A DNA stretch of 64,000 bases. It comes from Chrysoperla carnea. Lineage: Eukaryota > Arthropoda > Insecta > Neuroptera > Chrysopidae. Shown piece by piece: positions 33,110 through 45,203 of this stretch; position 1 is the stretch's first letter, and the number at the start of each line of letters is the position of its first letter. Position numbers and translations under genes: made by a program. The stretch lies in contig NC_058342.1 of assembly GCF_905475395.1 (NCBI RefSeq), forward strand, positions 2,463,501 to 2,527,500. Direction: 5' to 3'. The notes under the pieces were generated by a model. The model was given only the letters and a program-made list of their open reading frames with translations, had not been told where the DNA came from and made no database searches.

Positions 33110-34807
33110 TGTTTCTCTTCAAGCAAAACATAATGCTCGACATCGTATTGTAACTAATTCTTACCCGATATCCTCGAAATATCACAGGTTAAGCCCTGAA
33201 GAATTAGTAGCTGCATGAGGTCACACCCAGGAACTTATAGATTTGGGTGTATGTAGGAAATCGAATAGTGAATGGTCTTCACCTTTGCTTATGAAAAAAA
33301 AAAACTTGACGGTTCTTTTCGTGCATGTGACGATTACCGTAGACTCAATTCGATAACTATACCTGACAGATACCCAATTCCACACTTATATGATTTCAAT
33401 AACAAATTATATGATAAAAAGTTTTTCTGTCAAATAGATTTACGAAAAGCTTATTATCAAATTCCTATGGACGAAAATGACATCGCGAAAACAGCCATAA
33501 TAACCCCTTTCGGTCTTTTTGAATTTTTGAAAATGTCGTTTGGTTTAAGAAATGCATCGCGAACTTTTTCTCGATTTATGGCGGAACTTTTCAAAACTAC
33601 TGATTCGGTATTCATTTATCTCGATGATCTTCTTACCGCGAGTTCAGACAAGGAGTCACACACGAAAGACTTGCATACCGTCTTCAAAATACTTGATGCT
33701 GGTGGAATTTTAATTAATACCTCGAAATCTATTTTTGGTGTTAACAAATTAGATCTATTATTGGCCACCGTATTGATTCTGAAGGAATTTCCCCCCTTCC
33801 TTCAAAAGTTGAATCAATTTCAAATTTGAAAATTCCTACCACCCAAAATTTTCTGGGGATGATTAATTTTTACAATCGGTTAATCAAAAATTGTGGAACA
33901 ATTTAAGCACCATTAAATAGATTTGTTGAAGGCGGTAAAACTTCAACGAAGCCAGTTTCATTTGATAATCGAGCAATTTCGGCTTTTAACTTGATAAAAC
34001 AAAAATTAATAGATGTTGTCAAATTGGCAAATCCAGTTTTGAACGCTGAAACTTGTATCGTCACTGATTCCTCATCTACAGGACTCGTTGCCGTTTTACA
34101 ACAGAAAATTAAAGGTGTTTGGAAACCTATATCGTTCACATCAAGAAAACTGACTTCTGCTGAACAACGATACAGTACTTTTTCAAGAGAATTATTGGCC
34201 GTTGTTTTTTTGGGGACCAAAAAACTCCGTCATTTCATCGAAAATCGCGAATTTTTTCTTCAAACTGATCATAAACCATTAATTGATGCCATAACATCTC
34301 GTAATGAAAATTTACTGAATTGTGATCTACGTCATTTAAGTTATATTTCACAATTCCAATGAACTATTAGATTCATAAAGGGTAATTAAAATATTTCGGC
34401 TGATTTTCTCTCCAGAATAAATTTAATATCATTACCCTCACAAATTGATGTCATTGACCTAGTAAAGATTGCGGATCATCAGAGGTCTAGTCTACAAATT
34501 CAAAATTTGATTTACAATAGAAAACTTCGTTTTGAACTTGTTACTGTTCCTGCTTGTAATTTGCAGGTTTTATGTGTTCACGATTTCACGATTTCATGAA
34601 TTGTCATTCCGGATGAAGACATCTCCGATGTTTGGAAAGCTGTTCAAGGTCTAGGTCATCCATCAGTGAAATCACCTATTCAAAATGTATGCAAATTTTT
34701 TTTTTCTCCAAAATTAAATAAAAAAATTAAAAAACTGACACAATCATGTCCCATCTGTGAGTTAAATAAAATCACGCGCCACACCAAAAATCAATTCTTG
34801 CCAATAA
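33110..34807 (+). pseudogene. pol: CsRn1-like Ty3 pol: RT, RNase H, integrase finger
   Basis: A different Ty3 lineage from E1-E3. Start near 33140 (HRIVTNSYPISSKYHRL). RT contains DYRRLNSITIPDRYPIPHL, CQIDLRKAYYQIPM (motif A, Asp kept), ITPFGLFEFLKMSFGLRNAS and the catalytic FIYLDDLL near 33615. A frameshift near 33770 breaks the end. RNase H is at 33990-34362 (IVTDSSSTGLVAVLQQ; FLQTDHKPL). The integrase finger with HPSVKSPIQNV and CPICELN lies at 34650-34790. Gag and protease are absent: the 5' end is missing. A LINE insertion (34808-35233) separates the finger from the catalytic core; the reading frame is continuous if it is ignored. Confidence 0.8.
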
Positions 34808-35233
34808 TTAATTATATATTCTTTATTGATATACAAAAAGCAAATCAATTATAACAAAATTACAGCTTGTGTTACAGAATAGTACAAAATTATAAAACAT
34901 ATATTTACGTAAAAATTTAAAAAAAAAATTAAATAAAATAACATAAATTCTTTATAATTTACTAATTAAAATTAAGAATGGCTCATATATACATTTTCAT
35001 GTTTTAATGTGTGTAAAACAACAAGCTTGGTCATCAAAACAACAAACTTATCCTCTTCGATAGTATGAAATTTGTATAAGTCGTCACTACTCCCATAGCA
35101 TGTTTCGGTCGACTGAATCGAGAGCTTTTTTGAGTCAATAAAACAACAGTAAAGTTTTCGCCTTTTCATTGCTAAACATTTTTTCATAAGGGCATCTATT
35201 ATGACTATGTTGTCCATGCCAATATGTTGTTCA
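34808..35233 (-). mobile_element. LINE insertion with 9 bp target duplication
   Basis: Flanked by TGCCAATAA at 34799-34807 and 35234-35242, which was a single copy in the integrase reading frame. On the minus strand the 5' part encodes an RT fragment (IDALMKKCLAMKRRKLYCCF, start of motif A region), which then jumps to AT-rich 3' sequence ending ATCAATAAAGAATATATA. So it is 5'-truncated and also internally deleted. The last 75 bases match 63569-63640. Near the 5' junction ATGTTGTYCATGCCAAT is duplicated in tandem. Confidence 0.8.
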
Positions 35234-36040
35234 TGCCAATAAAAGAACCATATACCAAATTTTCCTTTTTACATTTGGATCTTGTGTGACCTCTTCCTTC
35301 CAGTGAGGATTATCGATATATCCTCACTGTTGTAGATCGTTTTTCACGTTGGGTTGAGGCGATTCGACTCAAAAATACTACATCGGAAGAAAGTATTGAC
35401 AACTTGATCGCATCCTGGTTCTCGTGTTGTAGTCTACCTTTGCGGATCACTACTGATCAAGGTTCACAATTTCGATCTTGTATGTGGAATGATTTTTTGT
35501 CAAGTCTGGGAATTAAGCATATTTCGTCGACTGCTTATTACCCAATCAGCAACGGGATTGTCGAACATTTTATTCGGACCGTCAAGACATCCCAAAAAAA
35601 TAATAACTGGCATAAAATTCTTCCATGGGTTACATTAAATTTACACTCCTCGGTAAGGGAGGATATTGGTTTTTCATCTGCTGAGATTTTGTATGGACCA
35701 GAAATATAATATAATATAATTATATAATTTCTTTGGAAATGTAACTGATATACATCGTTCTGTTTGTGAATCCACAAAAGAATTGAAAAACAGAAGGTCA
35801 ACGCCAAATTCTTTTTCACAAAATCGTAAACAAAAATGTTTACTACCAAAAGATTTGGTCAAAACAAAAAAAGTTTATATTCGCGAAGATTGCATCAAAC
35901 CTCCTTTAACTTGTAATTATAGAGGACCTTACTCTATTATACTAAATTTTTCAAAATATTTTCTTGTTGACGTTAACAACAAACCAACTTCCATTAGTAT
36001 CGATCGACTTAAACCAGCATGCTATTTGGATAGTTAATTT
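35234..36040 (+). pseudogene. pol: CsRn1-like integrase core and C-terminus
   Basis: Continuation of the integrase after the LINE. LHLDL holds the first Asp (35270), ILTVVDRFSRWVEAIRL follows, the second Asp is in ITTDQGSQF (35450), and the Glu is in NGIVEHFIRTVK (35560). The C-terminal part (35783-36037) has LVKTKKVYIREDCIKPPL, then GPYSIIL and SIDRLKPACYL, the usual end of this lineage. A stop at 35707 and a frame change separate the two parts. Catalytic residues look intact, but the element lacks gag, protease and a 5' LTR. Confidence 0.8.
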
Positions 36041-36400
36041 AATTTTTTTTTCTTTTTAAATATTGTAGTGAAAAATAATATATCGTTTCAAAATTTTGTC
36101 ATATTTCTTTTAAATATCAAGCATTTTCCTAATTCAAAGCAATATATTATTTTTCATTTTCTTTTATTGTTCAAATTTTTCATTTTATGATTAATTTTTT
36201 TTCCCCTGGCCAAAAATAATACTCACCAATAAATACATGTTTCTTTTCTTATTCACCTAAGTTAAAATATCTCTATTTTTTTTTCCAAATTAGATTAAAA
36301 AATTTTTTTAATTCTTAATTGTTTTTGGTCCGTTTTTTTTTTTTTTTCTAATGTAGATTTTTTGTTCAAAGTTTTCTCATTATATTTACATTTTTTTTTT

Positions 36401-36580
36401 GTGTGGGGGGAGTACATGTAACACACACATCTTTCCGTTGGCAATTAATTATTCAAGTAATTAATGGGACAAGGAAGGCTGTGCCGCTGCATTTACCATA
36501 ACAACATAATTTGTAGAAATATTCATTCGATTAATAAATTTTAAATTTTGAAGCTTGATTTATTATTTGCGCGTCAATTC
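36401..36580 (+). mobile_element. polypurine tract and 3' LTR of the CsRn1-like element
   Basis: GTGTGGGGGGAGT at 36401-36413 is a good polypurine tract. TGTAACACACAC at 36417 is a typical LTR start. The following 160 bases contain an AATAAA-type signal (36534) and end where E3 pol resumes. The 5' LTR is missing so the right end is uncertain. Confidence 0.5.
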
Positions 36581-36584
36581 ATCT

Positions 36585-37759
36585 TTCAGAAGAAGGTTCT
36601 AGTGAAGACTTCATAAATTCGTTAAAAAGTATACAAATTCCTTTTGAAACCAATAGCACTGAATTTTCTGTTAACCTTATTTGCGAGTTACCTCATAATT
36701 TGTCAAACAAGGACAAAAATTTTATGGATTCATTATTTAAAAAGTATAAATCTGTATTTTCTGAAATTCCTGGTAGAGCAAAAATTATGAATATCATATT
36801 TAATTAAAGGATGATACCAGTTTATAAGACTGCATATTTTTTATCAAATGATAAAGCTTTACTCTTGAAGCAACAATTGGATGAGCTGTTGAAATTAAAT
36901 ATTAAAGCCAGTCAAGTTATGCATCTCCTGTGTTTTTCGTTAAAAAACAGGATGGTTTTCACATGGTAGCTGACTAGAGGTTCGTTAATAAAAAAATTGT
37001 GTTTGATCCGATTTCAAATGTATCAATTAACCACTGTTTTCTATCTTGGATATGTCCAAAAGTTGTTATCGGTGCAGCTTGATTAAAGAAAGTAGAGATG
37101 ATACTGCTATTAATACGCAGTTTAGAAGTTTTGCTTTCACTCGTTGCCCGTTTGGCCTTAATATTAGCTCTCAATGCCTATATCGATTTCTAGTTAAGGA
37201 ATTTAACGATTTATTGAATGTTTGTATCTTAATTTGTTACGATGATATAATAGTTTTTTCAAGCTATATTGAAGAACATAAAATTCGTTTAAACCAGGTA
37301 TTAAGTAGATTTAAAAAGCTTAATTTAACATTAAATCCAAGTAAAATTAAATTTTTTATGGCACGTTTGAAAATTCTTAGCCAAATTATATCATAAGAAT
37401 GTAGACGTCCTAATCCTGACAAATTAAAAGCTATTAGTGACATGCCAATTCCTAAGAATATTAAAGAACTGCAAAAGATTCTTGGAATGGCTGCATTTTT
37501 TGCTCGTTATATTGACCATTTAAGTTTTATTGTAGCGCCGTTGAATGAGTTAAAAAAAGAAGAATGTTCCATTTAAAATAACTGATGTTCATGTGGAGGC
37601 TATTTCTAAACTAAGAGAAGCCTTAATATCTGCACCCGTTTTGAAATTATCTATTTTTTATGATAAATATCCCTTTGTTGTGAGAACGGATACGTCATCT
37701 GTTGGCCTAGGAGCCGTTTTATTACAAAATATCAATGGTAATTTACACCCCATTGAATA
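36585..37759 (+). pseudogene. pol: E3 pol, first part (RT)
   Basis: E1-like pol resumes: FINSLKSIQIPFETNSTEF (compare E1 VSIPFEKQ) and KYKSVFSEIPGRAKI (E1 SYPMVLTKTPGRARN), then the finger and palm with several stops (36805, 36975, 37080). Motif A survives in one frame (ILDMSKSCYR) and the catalytic box is CYDD (near 37240). Thumb and connection follow (KIKFFMARLKILSQII). At HPIE (37755) the frame is cut by a LINE insertion and continues at 38904. Protease is missing. Confidence 0.75.
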
Positions 37760-38903
37760 ATAATAATAATATTAATAATAATATAGTAATAATACGTTAA
37801 TTAATGAATACGTTAATTTCAAATTTTAAGTAATAATAATTTTGTATTTAATAATTAAACATTACAGGTGCTTCGGTTTCGACAACAATAATATTTACAG
37901 TTACAATGACTAAATAATATTTACAGTTTTTACAATTCAGTTATAGACTGTAAAAGACCACATACATAAACGAACTCGTTGTTCTTTTCTTTGTGAATAT
38001 AACTCATAATAATATGATAATATAATCTTTGTTAAAGAAATTCGAAACAAAACAAAAACAAAAACGACCAAAAATAAACAATCGTATGCGCAATTATTCA
38101 TTCAGTAAAAAACTTCTACTTTTTTACATATTTTGGACATAATGGTAAATTTTGTTAATTTTGTTGATCGTTAGGTTTGTAAATAACACCATTTGATAAT
38201 TGTTCTCACTGCACAAGGGATCCAAATACTCGCCAAGAAAAGATTCTCTGATGTTTTTGTATACAGGACAGCCAATTAAAATATGGTATAAGGATTCTTT
38301 CTGTTGAAGGTTACACAGTAGACATTTGTTGTCGGTAATCCAATTGTATCTGTATCCTTTTGTACCGATATTAATATATTTTTGGCACATTACTCTTAAT
38401 TGGCTAAGAACCCTTATCTTGTCAATATCTATTAGTTCCCTTTTCTAGCTCAGGGCTGTTTCGTAGTGCATGTGACAATGCTCTTAAGAAGGCAAACAAA
38501 GCTTTGAGTAATGTTAAGTTGATTATGACGACCAGTAAAATGAATTCGTGGGAGGTTAGAACTCAATTGTTTTATTCAATCGTCTTAAGTTCTTTACTTT
38601 GCGCGGGAGAAATATGGGCTTTGAGGTACAGTAAAGATATTGAAAAAATTCAGTTGAACTTTCTGTTGGGCAAGAAAAACACCGGTAACATTATCAGAAC
38701 TAGGATTTACGAACTTGTAGCAAGGAAATATAGTATTAATAACACAAAATATATCTAGCATATTGGACAAATACAAAACAAAATTATTCAGACCAACAAA
38801 GAATATTGATTTCAACATACAATCCATGATTTCAGGATGTAAAGGAACTAACAGGTGTCGAAGGTTCCATAAATTTCATAATAAATATTGACAAGAAACC
38901 CCA
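37760..38903. mobile_element. 5'-inverted LINE insertion with 9 bp target duplication
   Basis: Flanked by CATTGAATA at 37751-37759 and 38904-38912, a single copy in the interrupted E3 frame. The left part is the 3' end of a LINE on the minus strand: (TTA)n-type tail at 37760-37800 and a C-terminal zinc knuckle protein at 38390-38124 (CLLCNLQQKESLYHILIGC). The right part (about 38450-38903) is in plus orientation and encodes the segment that should lie just upstream (ALKKANKALSNVKLIMTTSK, then LLCAGEIWALRYSKDIEKIQ). The two halves meet near 38445. This is the structure produced by twin priming. Confidence 0.8.
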
Positions 38904-40035
38904 CATTGAATATTGTTCTAGAAAATTAAATCCCGCTGAAACGAGATACTTATTCCGCGTATGAGTTAGAACTCTTAGCGGTAATTTTTGCGTTCTATAC
39001 TTTTAGTGACAATATTTGACATAGATGTTTTTTCTTAGAAACGGATAATAACGCTTTACTTTACTTATTTAACTCTACTCAGAGATTTAATACATTGTCG
39101 ATATGGATTTTAACGCTGTCAAAATTCAATTTTACACCGAAACATATTATTGGCACAGATAAAACTGCAGCTGATTGCCTATCTAGATTGCTTTCGAATG
39201 GTAATTTCTCTGTAAATGATATTTCTTATAAAAATGAAAATGGTAGTAGCTATGAGATGATTCATCCTTGGTATGATCCATGAGATGATTTATCCTTGGT
39301 TGACAATAATAAATTAGTCGAGGATGAATCTTTACAGAATGAACCGGTTTTTCTATTAAATAATTTAGTAACTGAACCTCAGGGTTTTCTTTCAATTAAG
39401 CTTGCACAAGACAATTATAATCAGTGTAAATTCATAATGGATCAATTCAAAAATGGCCAAAATGGTAATAAATTTTCACTTTGAGACGGTTTTTGCTGCG
39501 CTAATTTGGACGGAATAAATTAAAAAGAATGGTTCTACCAGATTCAATGCTTGAATATGTCATTACATATTATCGTAATTCTGTATATGGTCAGCATGTT
39601 GCTGTCACTAAAACTTATAGAGAAATTGCCTTACGTTTTTCTCATAACCAATTGTATAAAAAAGTTGTTGAATTTGTTAAGAATTGTACAATTTGTCAAC
39701 AATTTAAACCCCATAATAATCATACTAACGTGCATACAAAGTCAACAGTTCCGACTGGTATTTGGGATAAGCTTAACATAGACTTTATCAGTCCATTAAT
39801 TCCATCTGCAGATGGTGGAAGGTAATATATTCTAGCCATTCTTGATTCATTTAGTAAATTTGCTATTACATACTCTACACTCAGAGCTACAGCCGATATG
39901 GTTGTTAAATTTCTTCCCAAAACTTTCATGCAAAATTGTTATCCTGCATGTGTTGTTAGTCATAATGCCAAATGTTTTCTAGCCCAAAAATATAAATACT
40001 TTTTATTTAATCATGTTCGCATGCACGAACATGTT
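38904..40035 (+). pseudogene. pol: E3 pol, second part (RNase H, integrase), truncated
   Basis: Continues the frame after the LINE: IEYCSRKLNPAETRY, RNase H with ETDNNALLYLF and the terminal GTDKTAADCLSRLL (39145). The linker LVTEPQGFLSIKLAQDNYNQ matches E1 and E2. The integrase finger has CTICQQFKPH (39700), and the first core Asp is in LNIDFISPLIPS (39775). The second Asp region reads VVSHNAKCF, with His/Asn where Asp is expected. Homology ends near 40020, about 25 residues before the catalytic Glu, at a short hairpin and the edge of the tandem array. Confidence 0.75.
40012..40033. repeat. 8 bp hairpin at the E3/array junction
   Basis: CATGTTCG, 6-base loop CATGCA, CGAACATG. It sits exactly where E3 integrase homology is lost. 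Confidence 0.5.
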
Positions 40036-40039
40036 GTAT

Positions 40040-41580
40040 CTCTCTTAAAGAGGAAGTTTTGGGGGTGTTTTCCCATTTTCGAGAAGTTAAGATGTAGTTA
40101 ATGTAATCATTGGAAGTGTTCTATTAAATTTACTTTATTTCGGGTCTATTGATGAAAATCCCATCTTTCTAGCATTGTATAAAACTTAAGAACTTATTTT
40201 TCGGGGAGTTTCTGATTTTTCGAGGGGTTGCGATGTGGGTAATGAAATTTTTCAAAGTATTCTATTAATGCAAAACTATTTCTGATCAATTAGTGAAAAT
40301 CCCATCTTCGCAGCATGTAAGTATACAACAAAAAAACGTAATTTTATGGTGTGTTTTTTCGAAAATTGGTGTGTTTTTTGGTGAAAATTTTGAAAGCATT
40401 CTGTAATTTTCACTTTATTTCGGTTTCTATTGGTGAAAATCCTATCTTTCTAGCACGTATAGAACTTAAAACACTAATTTTGGGGGATTTTCTGAATTTT
40501 CGGGACGTTGCTGTGTGGGTAATGAAATTTTTCAAAGTATTCTATCCATGCGAATTATAATTATTTCGGGTCAATTAGTCAAAATTACATCTTTCAAGTA
40601 TGTATACAACAAAAAACCCGTAATTTTAGGTTTTTTTTTTTCGAATTTTCGGAAGTTTCGATGAGGAGATTGAAAATTTTGAAAGCATTCTGTTAATTTC
40701 ACTGTATTTCGTGTCTATTGGTGAAAATCCTATTTTTCTAGCACGTATAGAACTGAAAACACTAATTTTCTGGGGTTTTTCTGGTTTTCCGGGAGGTTGC
40801 GGTGTGGGTAATGAAATTTATTAAATTTACTCAGGTATACAACAACAAAAAAAAAGAATTTAGGGTGTGTTTTTTTTTTTCGAATTTTCGAGGGGTTGCG
40901 ATGTGAATAGAAAAAATTTTAAAAGAATTCTGTAAATTTTACTTTGTTTCTTGTCTATTGGTGAAAACCCTCTATCTTTCTAGCATGAATGGAATTTATA
41001 ATTCAAATTTTCGGGAGGTTTTATGATGGGGGGGTGGGGGTGTTTCCATGTGGGTAAGGAAATTTTTCAAAGTGTTCTATTAATGCGAAATTAATTCGGG
41101 GCAATAAGTGAAAATCGCATCTTTCGAGCATGTACACAAAAGAAAAACGTTATTTTGGGGGTTCTTTTTACGATTTTCCGGGTGGATAACGACGATTTTA
41201 CGATGATGATAATGAAATTTTTCGAAGAATTCAGTGCATGTGACATTTTTTGGGTCGATTGGTGGAAATGCCATTTTTCTAGCATGTATAAACTAAAAAT
41301 GGCAATTTTGGGGATTGTTTTTTCATTATTCCGGGTGGCTGCGATGTTTTAAATGATATTTTTCGACGTATTCAGTTAATTTGACTTTATTTTGAGTCGA
41401 TGGGAGAAAAGTCATCTTTCGAGGATGTATTGAACAGAAAATTGTTATTTTGGGGTGATTTTTTCCAATTTGGGTGGGAGGGGGTTGCAATGACAAAGTA
41501 CAAGTTTTTCGATTTTTCCTGCAGGTTTCAAGCGATTTCATGTCGAATGCAAAAAACCGCATGTTTCTATCATGTCTAGA
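40040..41580. repeat. tandem array of ~145 bp monomers, two-monomer period
   Basis: About ten diverged monomers can be phased on GTGAAAATCCCATCTTTCTA (near 40151, 40291, 40431, 40575, 40721, 40961, 41107, 41261, 41402, 41542). Two types alternate in the best part: one with CTAGCACGTATAGAACTTAA and GTGTGGGTAATGAAATTTTT, the other with GTATACAACAAAAAAACGTA and AAAATTTTGAAAGCATTCTG, so the true period is about 285 bp. Divergence rises toward the right, and one monomer is shortened near 40830. No open frame runs through it. It looks like a small satellite. Confidence 0.8.
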
Positions 41581-42479
41581 AGTGCCCTAGGGTTAGTATA
41601 CCTTAGTCAGTCGGATACACTTTTAAGAGAAGGGATGAAAAAAAAAAATTTTTTCTCTACCATTGTTGTCTGTAATTTTTTTAAAGAAATTAAAAAGAAA
41701 AAAAATAGTCCAATTTTTATATTTTTTTTTTTAAATTTCATTTTTTTAGTATTCTGAGCGTTCTAGGGGTGAAAGGGTGCATTTTAAGGAAAAATTTGCC
41801 TGAAAGAGTTAGGCCTAAAATTTATTGTTCTACAACTTTTATTTGAAACTTTCTTTGATATTTTCAAAATATGACCCAAAAGTCGTATTTCGAGGTAGTT
41901 TTTCATTGTTTTCACCCCCTTCCCGAGGGTTGAGAACTTTTTTACTTTGTCCATCGTTTTTTGTGCATTTTTCTGATAATTTCCGTATAATTTCATCCGT
42001 ATCAGAGAAAAACATGATTTCAGACTCTTCTTTACTGGACTAATGTTTAGTAAAAATTTTCAAGACAAGTTTTAACCGAAAATCTATTATGTTATATGAA
42101 ATTCCTTTATGATTCAATAAAAGTGTAAAATACACCTATATTAAATGCGCCATTTGATTATAAAAATAAAATTTTGAAAATATTTATACTAGCGTCAATG
42201 GATTTACTACATTAACTCGATTGGGCTCGATTCAGTACACGGCTAACCAGACAGAATTCGAATGACCTGCCTCCACTGAATAGAAACACTGCTGTTGCAG
42301 GTACCTACGAACTGGATTGATCGGAGCCATTCTATTAACTTTCATAATGTCATTAACGGTTGATCCTGTACTGATTTTACCACAAAAAAGAATTGCAAGA
42401 TACCTCGTATTTTTTTTTTTACAAATGAATATTTACACCTTGGATGAACATATTCAGATGGATTTCGAATCATATAACG
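41581..42479. other. no recognisable gene
   Basis: AT-rich, with A and T runs near 41638-41740. The array's repeat pattern is not seen beyond 41580. No coding signal. Confidence 0.4.
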
Positions 42480-43205
42480 ATTTCCCTGATTTATATTAAT
42501 TTCGAACACATTTCTGTTTTGGATAAAAAATTTGATAAGAGTGAAATGTCAGTATTATGTTGTTCAGAAAGAATATTTTACAACTTTCAGTTTTTTTTTT
42601 AAGTTAAAATAAATTCTAATTGCTCTTTTCTGTATTTTAAATATTTTTCAGGCATTTACTGAAGCACCCCATATTACTATGCCATAAATCAAAATTGAAG
42701 CAAAATTTGCACAGTACACTGACAGTAGTGTCTTTTGGTCAACTCTTGATCTTAACGCTCTTAATTGAAAGCACACTCGCTCAATCTTACACATAAGGTG
42801 TCAATATGAGCTTTCCAATTCATTCCTGAATCTATTTCAACTCCTAGAAATGTCGTTTTCCTTACAAACAGATTATGCGTAAAGGTGACTCAACCACCAA
42901 AAAACACAATTGCTGTTTTGTTACGATTTAGAAGCAAATCGTTTTCATGGCACCAGCTGTCTTTTAATTCCAGTACATTGTTTATGACTTTCATAAGCTC
43001 ATCGGTATCTTTATGTGAAACAGCGATGGTCGTATCATCGGCAAAGAGTGCAACTTTACAAAATAATTTACTAAATGAATTTGGCAAGTCATTAATAAAT
43101 AGGAGCAACAGCAATGGCCCAAGAATAGACCCTTGTGGGACTCCAGACCTGATTGCACCCCAACTTGACTTGAAAGTTTTTCCGTCTATGTTTAATTAGA
43201 CTATA
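42480..43205 (-). pseudogene. jockey/CR1-type LINE RT C-terminal remnant
   Basis: Minus strand. GVPQGSILGPLLLLLFINDL (about 43145-43085) is the canonical RT motif of jockey/CR1 LINEs; the catalytic box FADDTTIAV follows near 43035, then SWCHENDLLLNRNKTAIVFF to 42893. After a frame change it continues as FLGVEIDSGMNWKAHI (about 42850), and near 42700 as a segment like 'YGIVIWGAS...QKRAIRI', reaching about 42500 with stops. It is 5'-truncated before RT motif A; no clear 3' tail is seen. Confidence 0.7.
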
Positions 43206-45156
43206 TGATGGTAGCTTGAATCTTTGATTTTATAATGAAATGAACAGAATAACTCTAAACTTTATGGCCTGAAAAATGGGTATACTGTAGCTTTAAAGAA
43301 TGATAGGCGTTTGTTTTGAAAATCTTCTACACAAGAGTTTTCTAGGAATATTTTTTCGAAAACTAAGCAGATTTACCAGAAACTGAATAATGAATATTAT
43401 TTATTACTACCATTAATTTATTTCAATTGAATTTCAACAATGCTTCTTTAAAACGAAAGAGTTCAGAGCTATGCATTAGGTGTTTTAAACTTTTAAAGGG
43501 TAACTTTCAAAATAAAATTGATATACTGTGCTTTTCGAATCCCGAAGTTTTCAAATAATTTCCATATTTAAATTTACAGTTATTTAACAATGTGAAGTGA
43601 TGAAGACATCCAAGTAGACTGTCTATTTGAAGATAGATATCTGAATGAAACACTCATGTTAAGAATAAGAATGTGGGTAGCAAAGAAAGTATTTCAGTCT
43701 TTTTCGTTATGCCACCATTGAAATTAGCTTTATGTATGCTATTATAAATAAATATAGTTCAATATAATGATAAAGTTTAACTGAGGCATCATGTCAATTA
43801 CATACTCTGCACTCACCAGCACCAGTGCTATGTTAGTGCTTTGCTCTATGCTATTGACGACTACGTTCATCTTTATTGATAGTAATCGTTATGCGATTCT
43901 AGCAGATGGCACTAGTCCAAATGTGTCTCTACGTATGTGTTTGTGTATATGTTATATCATATTTCTATATATCTTCGCTTTCTTCGCTATACCCGTCTAT
44001 ATTCAGAGCAATGCATCAAGCCAGCAAGGAAGAGCGCCTAAGCAGTAGAAAAATTTATTTTGAATATAGGAAGAAGCAAAATTATTATTTGTTGGTGTAG
44101 AATAAAGAAAAGAGATCCGATTTTTTTTGTTGCTACCCATGTCCTATACGAACGAAAACAAACGAGTAAACAGTATTTATTAAAAATTGATTTCTTAAAG
44201 AAGAAACTTTGAAAGAATCATAAAATTTTATATGCGCTATTGAATATTTTTTTTTTAAATTTCTTACAGGTTATGAAGGCAGGCATTTTTGATCTCGAAA
44301 AACATTCGTTTTTTTGAGAATTTAAGTCATTAGCACTTGTACTTTTAGGCCACAGCTACTAATAGGAATTTTCGTTCCTTCAAATCGTGATACTTTTAAC
44401 ATTTTTATCTTAAAGATGGGAGTATTTAACGCACTATAGTTTTTACATACGAGTACAATATTTTATTTATTACCTTGATATGCCGTGGTGGCCCTACACG
44501 TACGCCAATGGTTTTTTAGTGCTTTTCATTTTCAAAATATTTGTTTGACCTATGCACGTGCTATGTCTCAAGGTTACGATCTAATAAATTCAGAATGCAA
44601 AATTTCTCATCGAAGATAATTGTGTATTCATTTTCTTCTTTATCTATAGCTTTTGAAATTTATACCTCAATAAAATATTATGGTAAGAACACTCCTAGAG
44701 CACAGTTGATAGTTTTTAGCAATTGAAACTAGCATGCCTAAAGGCATAAGACATAGATAGCCAAATAAAGTTATACACATTTGCAAATCAAGGGCAATGT
44801 GTAACACCAAAGTACAAGTTCAAGAGTGTAAGTTAATAATAAAATGTAGCTTTGGTATTGATGCTCACCACAATTCAATAGGCTAGGCACAAGCTCATTA
44901 TGAAAATTACTAAAAGGGGAGATGCAAATATTGTACTCTTAGGAATATCAGTGGTAAGAAGGAGTTCATTCTTTTTAACATTAATAACTTCAGTTATGTT
45001 TCTAATTTTACTTTATATGAGTTGAGAGATTAAGATAATTCGCTTAATTTGTATTGAACACGTATGGAAAGGTTTTAAGAAAATTAAATATTTTATCAGA
45101 TATGCTGTATTTCAAAAGAAGTTAGATTGAAACAAATTAATAACTAGATAAGATAT
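43206..45156. other. no recognisable gene
   Basis: AT-rich. The longest frames (43791-44048 and 43906-44100) overlap each other in different frames and resemble no family I know. I call nothing here. Confidence 0.4.
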
Positions 45157-45203
45157 TTATTTATTATTATTATTATTATCATTATTATTATTATTATTAT
45201 TTT
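45157..45203. repeat. (TTA)n microsatellite plus T run
   Basis: About a dozen TTA/TTATT units with one TCA interruption, then eleven T. It may be the tail of an undetected LINE on the minus strand, but no coding remnant adjoins. Confidence 0.8.

Noticed and set aside
40040..41580. CRISPR-like array, because of regular repeats
   Set aside because: Repeats are contiguous diverged monomers of ~145 bp without unique spacers, in eukaryotic DNA.
43791..44100. Hydrophobic 85-residue frame that could be a small membrane protein
   Set aside because: AT-rich sequence yields hydrophobic frames by chance; an overlapping frame of similar length exists and no family is recognised.
44480..44515. GCCGTGGTGGCCCTACACG, examined as a tRNA-like head
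   Set aside because: No B box at a proper distance and no T run.
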